This document shows positions 4,744-6,428 of a stretch of 6,428 nt of DNA, in pieces. The DNA comes from Microbacteriaceae bacterium (GTDB lineage Bacteria; Actinomycetota; Actinomycetes; Actinomycetales; Microbacteriaceae). The stretch covers positions 1 through 6,428 of the forward strand of contig CANGJO010000054.1 in assembly GCA_947454285.1 (NCBI GenBank), in the 5' to 3' direction. Position numbers and translations under genes: made by a program. The notes under the pieces were generated by a model. It worked only from the letters and a program-made list of their open reading frames with translations, was not told the DNA's origin and searched no databases. The stretch's first letter is position 1; every line of letters begins with the position of its first letter.

Positions 4744-4749
4744 TAACAT
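4744..4749 (+). promoter_or_regulatory. -10 box giving a leaderless arsC mRNA
   Basis: TAACAT ends exactly 6 bp before the ATG at 4756. No Shine-Dalgarno sequence is present, and any -35 region would fall inside the preceding terminator stem. This is the third identical -10-to-start spacing in the window. Confidence 0.55.
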
Positions 4750-4755
4750 TTATGC

Positions 4756-5160
4756 ATGACTACTAAGGCATCTGTTCTTTTCGTTTGCATTCACAACGCC
4801 GGCCGTTCACAAATGGCTGCGGGTTACCTAAAGCACCTAGCTGGCGACCGCATTGAGGTTCGCTCAGCCGGCACCGATCCAGGCGAGCGCGTGAACCCAG
4901 CCGCGGTTGAAGCAATGGCCGAAGAGGGCATCGACATCAGCGTGAACTTTCCAAAGAAGCTGACCGACGAAGCTGTAAAAGAATCAGACTACGTAATCAC
5001 CATGGGCTGTGGTGACACCTGCCCGTTCTTCCCTGGCAAGACCTACTTGGACTGGCCGCTTGACGACCCAGCCGGTCAAGGCGTTGATGCAGTTCGCCCA
5101 ATTCGCGACGCGGTTCGCGCCAAGGTTGAAGCACTAATCGCAGAAATTGACGCAAAGTAG
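4756..5160 (+). CDS. arsC: Arsenate reductase-like low-molecular-weight phosphatase-fold protein (actinobacterial ArsC)
   Basis: This 134-residue protein has the LMW tyrosine phosphatase P-loop CIHNAGRS (C11 nucleophile, R17), then SAGTDPGERVNP, then the MGCGDTCPFFPG loop with C85 and C89, and finally DWPLDDPAGQ with the general acid D99. The CIHNAGRSQMAAG and GCGDTCP sequences match arsenate reductases rather than protein tyrosine phosphatases. The closest known group is the mycothiol/mycoredoxin-linked ArsC of Corynebacterium; the C85-C89 spacing is shorter than the C82-C89 of the thioredoxin-linked plasmid pI258 enzyme. It would reduce arsenate to arsenite in the cytoplasm. No arsR or arsenite pump gene is nearby, so resistance must rely on an exporter elsewhere. 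The MIP channel upstream could be considered, but it has its own terminator. Confidence 0.88.
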   Translation: MTTKASVLFVCIHNAGRSQMAAGYLKHLAGDRIEVRSAGTDPGERVNPAAVEAMAEEGIDISVNFPKKLTDEAVKESDYVITMGCGDTCPFFPGKTYLDWPLDDPAGQGVDAVRPIRDAVRAKVEALIAEIDAK

Positions 5161-5173
5161 AAAATTTCTGCCA

Positions 5174-5179
5174 TACTTT
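5174..5179 (+). promoter_or_regulatory. Candidate -10 box of the tetR gene
   Basis: TACTTT (TANNNT) lies 13 bp after the arsC stop and would produce a leader of about 20 nt carrying the AGAGG ribosome site at 5194-5198. There is no terminator between arsC and tetR, so readthrough from arsC is also possible. Confidence 0.35.
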
Positions 5180-5203
5180 CTAGAACCTAACCCAGAGGTT
5201 CTC

Positions 5204-5878
5204 ATGCCGAACGCACAGAAGCCAGCTCCACAACCAAAGCAAGCGCGCGCCCACGAGACCATTGATGCCGTGCTTGCCGCTACCAATAAGGCAATGGCCA
5301 ACGGTGGCGAATCTGCGGTTCGCGTTCAAGAAATCTCTGAGGCCACGAAGGTTTCTATCGGGTCCATCTATCACCACTTTGGCGATCGCGATGGTCTGAT
5401 TCGTGCGGCCTACGTGCAGACTTTTCGCCTGACCATTCAAAAAGATATTGAGCGCGTCAGAAAATTTATGACTCGCATGACCAGCGCCAAAGAAATGGCC
5501 GAGCACTACGACGAGATGCTTACCTTTTTGAATCACCACTTTGAACAGTTCCCCGCTCGCGATCGCGCCAACACCATTGGCAGCACCACCGGTCGTCCGC
5601 TACTTCGCGATGCCGTAGTTGCGGTTCAGACCGAACTAACCACTGGCCTCACCGAGGTCATGCAGCTGCTAAAAGATCGTGGCATTTTGAAACCACACCT
5701 TGAACCCCGTGCCGCGGCGGTCATGACGCTTGGCATGCTACACGGCAGAGTAATCGCCGAGTTTGATTCAACTCCGGTGAAAAACGAAGACTGGAACGCA
5801 TCGATGCTTACCGCGTTTAGTGGTTTGTTTGTTGGTGTTGAAAATCTTCCAATTTGGAACAAGCTGGCTAACGCCTAA
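5204..5878 (+). CDS. TetR/AcrR-family transcriptional regulator
   Basis: From the ATG at 5204 the product has 224 residues. Residues about 16-66 form the TetR HTH: an ARAHETIDAVLAATNKAM helix, then VRVQEISEATKVSIGSIYHHFGDRDGLIRAAY, with recognition helix SIGSIYHHF. Residues about 75-220 form the helical ligand-binding and dimer domain, which has no recognisable ligand signature. The ATG at 5204 is preferred because AGAGG lies 6 nt upstream and the HTH begins soon after; an in-frame start at 5147 would add 19 non-family residues and overlap arsC. A TACTTT box at 5174-5179 could give it its own promoter. It is not in the usual ArsR family that controls arsenic genes. It ends 1 bp from convergent proC. 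Confidence 0.9.
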   Translation: MPNAQKPAPQPKQARAHETIDAVLAATNKAMANGGESAVRVQEISEATKVSIGSIYHHFGDRDGLIRAAYVQTFRLTIQKDIERVRKFMTRMTSAKEMAEHYDEMLTFLNHHFEQFPARDRANTIGSTTGRPLLRDAVVAVQTELTTGLTEVMQLLKDRGILKPHLEPRAAAVMTLGMLHGRVIAEFDSTPVKNEDWNASMLTAFSGLFVGVENLPIWNKLANA

Positions 5879-5879
5879 A

Positions 5880-6428
5880 TTACTTTCCGGCAGCCAATTC
5901 TTTAGCGCGCGCCAAGGCTGCATCGGTTGCTTCAACAAACATTTGCTTCAAATCTGTTTCAGTCATGCGAGCGATTGCACGTTCGGTGGTTCCGTTTGGT
6001 GAGGTAACTTGCTTACGCAGTGCCTCTGGTGATTTGCCCTCGGCAACCAGCAGAGCAGATGCACCCAAGAAAGTTTCATTTACCAGCAAAGCCGCATCGG
6101 CGTCGCTGAAGCCCTGGTGCTTTGCGGCTGCGGTCAACTGCTCAATCAAATAAAAAACGTACGCAGGACCAGAGCCAGAAATTGTGCTTAGTGCGTCAAT
6201 CTTTGATTCGTCGAGTACCAAAGTTTTACCCACTGTTTCAAAAAGTTCCACGGTTGTTTCCACCGCCCAATCGGTGGCACGTGAACCGGCAGAGATTCCT
6301 GTTATCGCACGGCTAACAATTGCTGGGGTGTTTGGCATTGCACGAACCACACCTACGTCTTCAGGAAGCACTGCCTCCATCGCGGCGGTTGTCACGCCGG
6401 CAGCAACAGAAATTACCAGTGCGTTGTC
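5880..6428 (-). CDS. proC: Pyrroline-5-carboxylate reductase, 5' partial
   Basis: The minus frame is open from the window edge (DNALVISVAAGVTTAAM) to TAA at 5882-5880, giving 182 residues, about two-thirds of a normal ProC of about 270. The end of the N-terminal Rossmann domain shows VISVAAG and RAMPNTPA. The C-terminal dimerisation domain has STISGSGPAYVFYLIEQL and the substrate-binding signature KQVTSPNGTTERAI; the usual PGGTT is PNGTT here. The enzyme reduces 1-pyrroline-5-carboxylate to proline with NAD(P)H, the last step of proline synthesis, in the cytoplasm. An internal GTG at 6395 is not the true start because family sequence continues upstream of it. It is convergent with tetR, 1 bp apart, with no terminator in between. 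Confidence 0.96.
   Translation of the reverse strand, partial: DNALVISVAAGVTTAAMEAVLPEDVGVVRAMPNTPAIVSRAITGISAGSRATDWAVETTVELFETVGKTLVLDESKIDALSTISGSGPAYVFYLIEQLTAAAKHQGFSDADAALLVNETFLGASALLVAEGKSPEALRKQVTSPNGTTERAIARMTETDLKQMFVEATDAALARAKELAAGK

Noticed and set aside
3789..5189. Shared decamer CTAGAACCTA upstream of both the MIP gene (3789-3798) and tetR (5180-5189)
   Set aside because: Ten-base coincidences are expected many times by chance in 6.4 kb, and the sites lie at different distances from the starts, so a common regulator is not supported.
5147..5203. Upstream in-frame extension of tetR by 19 residues
   Set aside because: It overlaps the end of arsC, lacks a ribosome site and adds residues outside the TetR fold; the ATG at 5204 has AGAGG upstream.
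4756..5878. arsC-tetR as an arsenic-responsive operon
   Set aside because: Arsenic genes are normally controlled by ArsR; this TetR has no Cys-based metalloid site, and tetR may have its own promoter.

Overview
The window looks like a stretch of a compact, low-to-mid-GC actinobacterial chromosome. Small freshwater Microbacteriaceae of the Luna/Rhodoluna/Aquiluna type are the best guess. The reasons are a 32-residue Lys/Arg-rich bS22 (AURKAIP1/COX24-like) ribosomal protein, a PadR-HAAS/PASTA membrane operon, a mycothiol-type ArsC, roughly 50% GC, genes packed with 0-100 bp gaps, and start codons sitting exactly 6 bp after a TANNNT -10 box (leaderless mRNAs). The lineage is inferred from these traits; no search was run.

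Layout. Positions 1-117 hold the 3' end of a class II aminoacyl-tRNA synthetase-like gene on +. Its stop codon abuts a convergent vapBC toxin-antitoxin operon (118-792, minus) with a perfect 21-bp operator palindrome. Divergent from vapBC is a two-gene + operon of a PadR repressor (908-1261) and a HAAS/three-TM/PASTA membrane protein (1261-2187), closed by a hairpin terminator. A minus operon follows: a CxxC glutaredoxin-like protein (2419-2694) and an unrecognised 50-residue cationic small protein (2247-2399). Divergent from it is a HAD-IB phosphatase (2763-3482). bS22 is on minus (3575-3673), with its own terminator. An MIP/aquaporin-family channel (3846-4694) with a histone-H1-like Lys/Ala/Pro tail ends in a strong GNRA-loop terminator. 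A leaderless ArsC-family gene (4756-5160), a TetR regulator (5204-5878) and, convergent and running off the right edge, proC (5880-6428, 5' missing) complete the window.

Functional themes. proC, bS22, the HAD-IB phosphatase and the glutaredoxin-like gene also lie close together in Mycobacterium (Rv0500-Rv0508 region), so the right two-thirds is an old actinobacterial housekeeping neighbourhood into which the MIP channel, arsC and tetR are set. The left part (vapBC, padR/PASTA) looks more accessory. The most unusual item is the channel: its second NPA box lacks the selectivity-filter arginine, and its cytoplasmic C-terminus is a 45-residue repeat tail with 17 lysines, like the tails of actinobacterial nucleoid proteins. 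No stretch longer than 300 bp lacks a gene. No tRNA, CRISPR, IS element or phage feature was seen.
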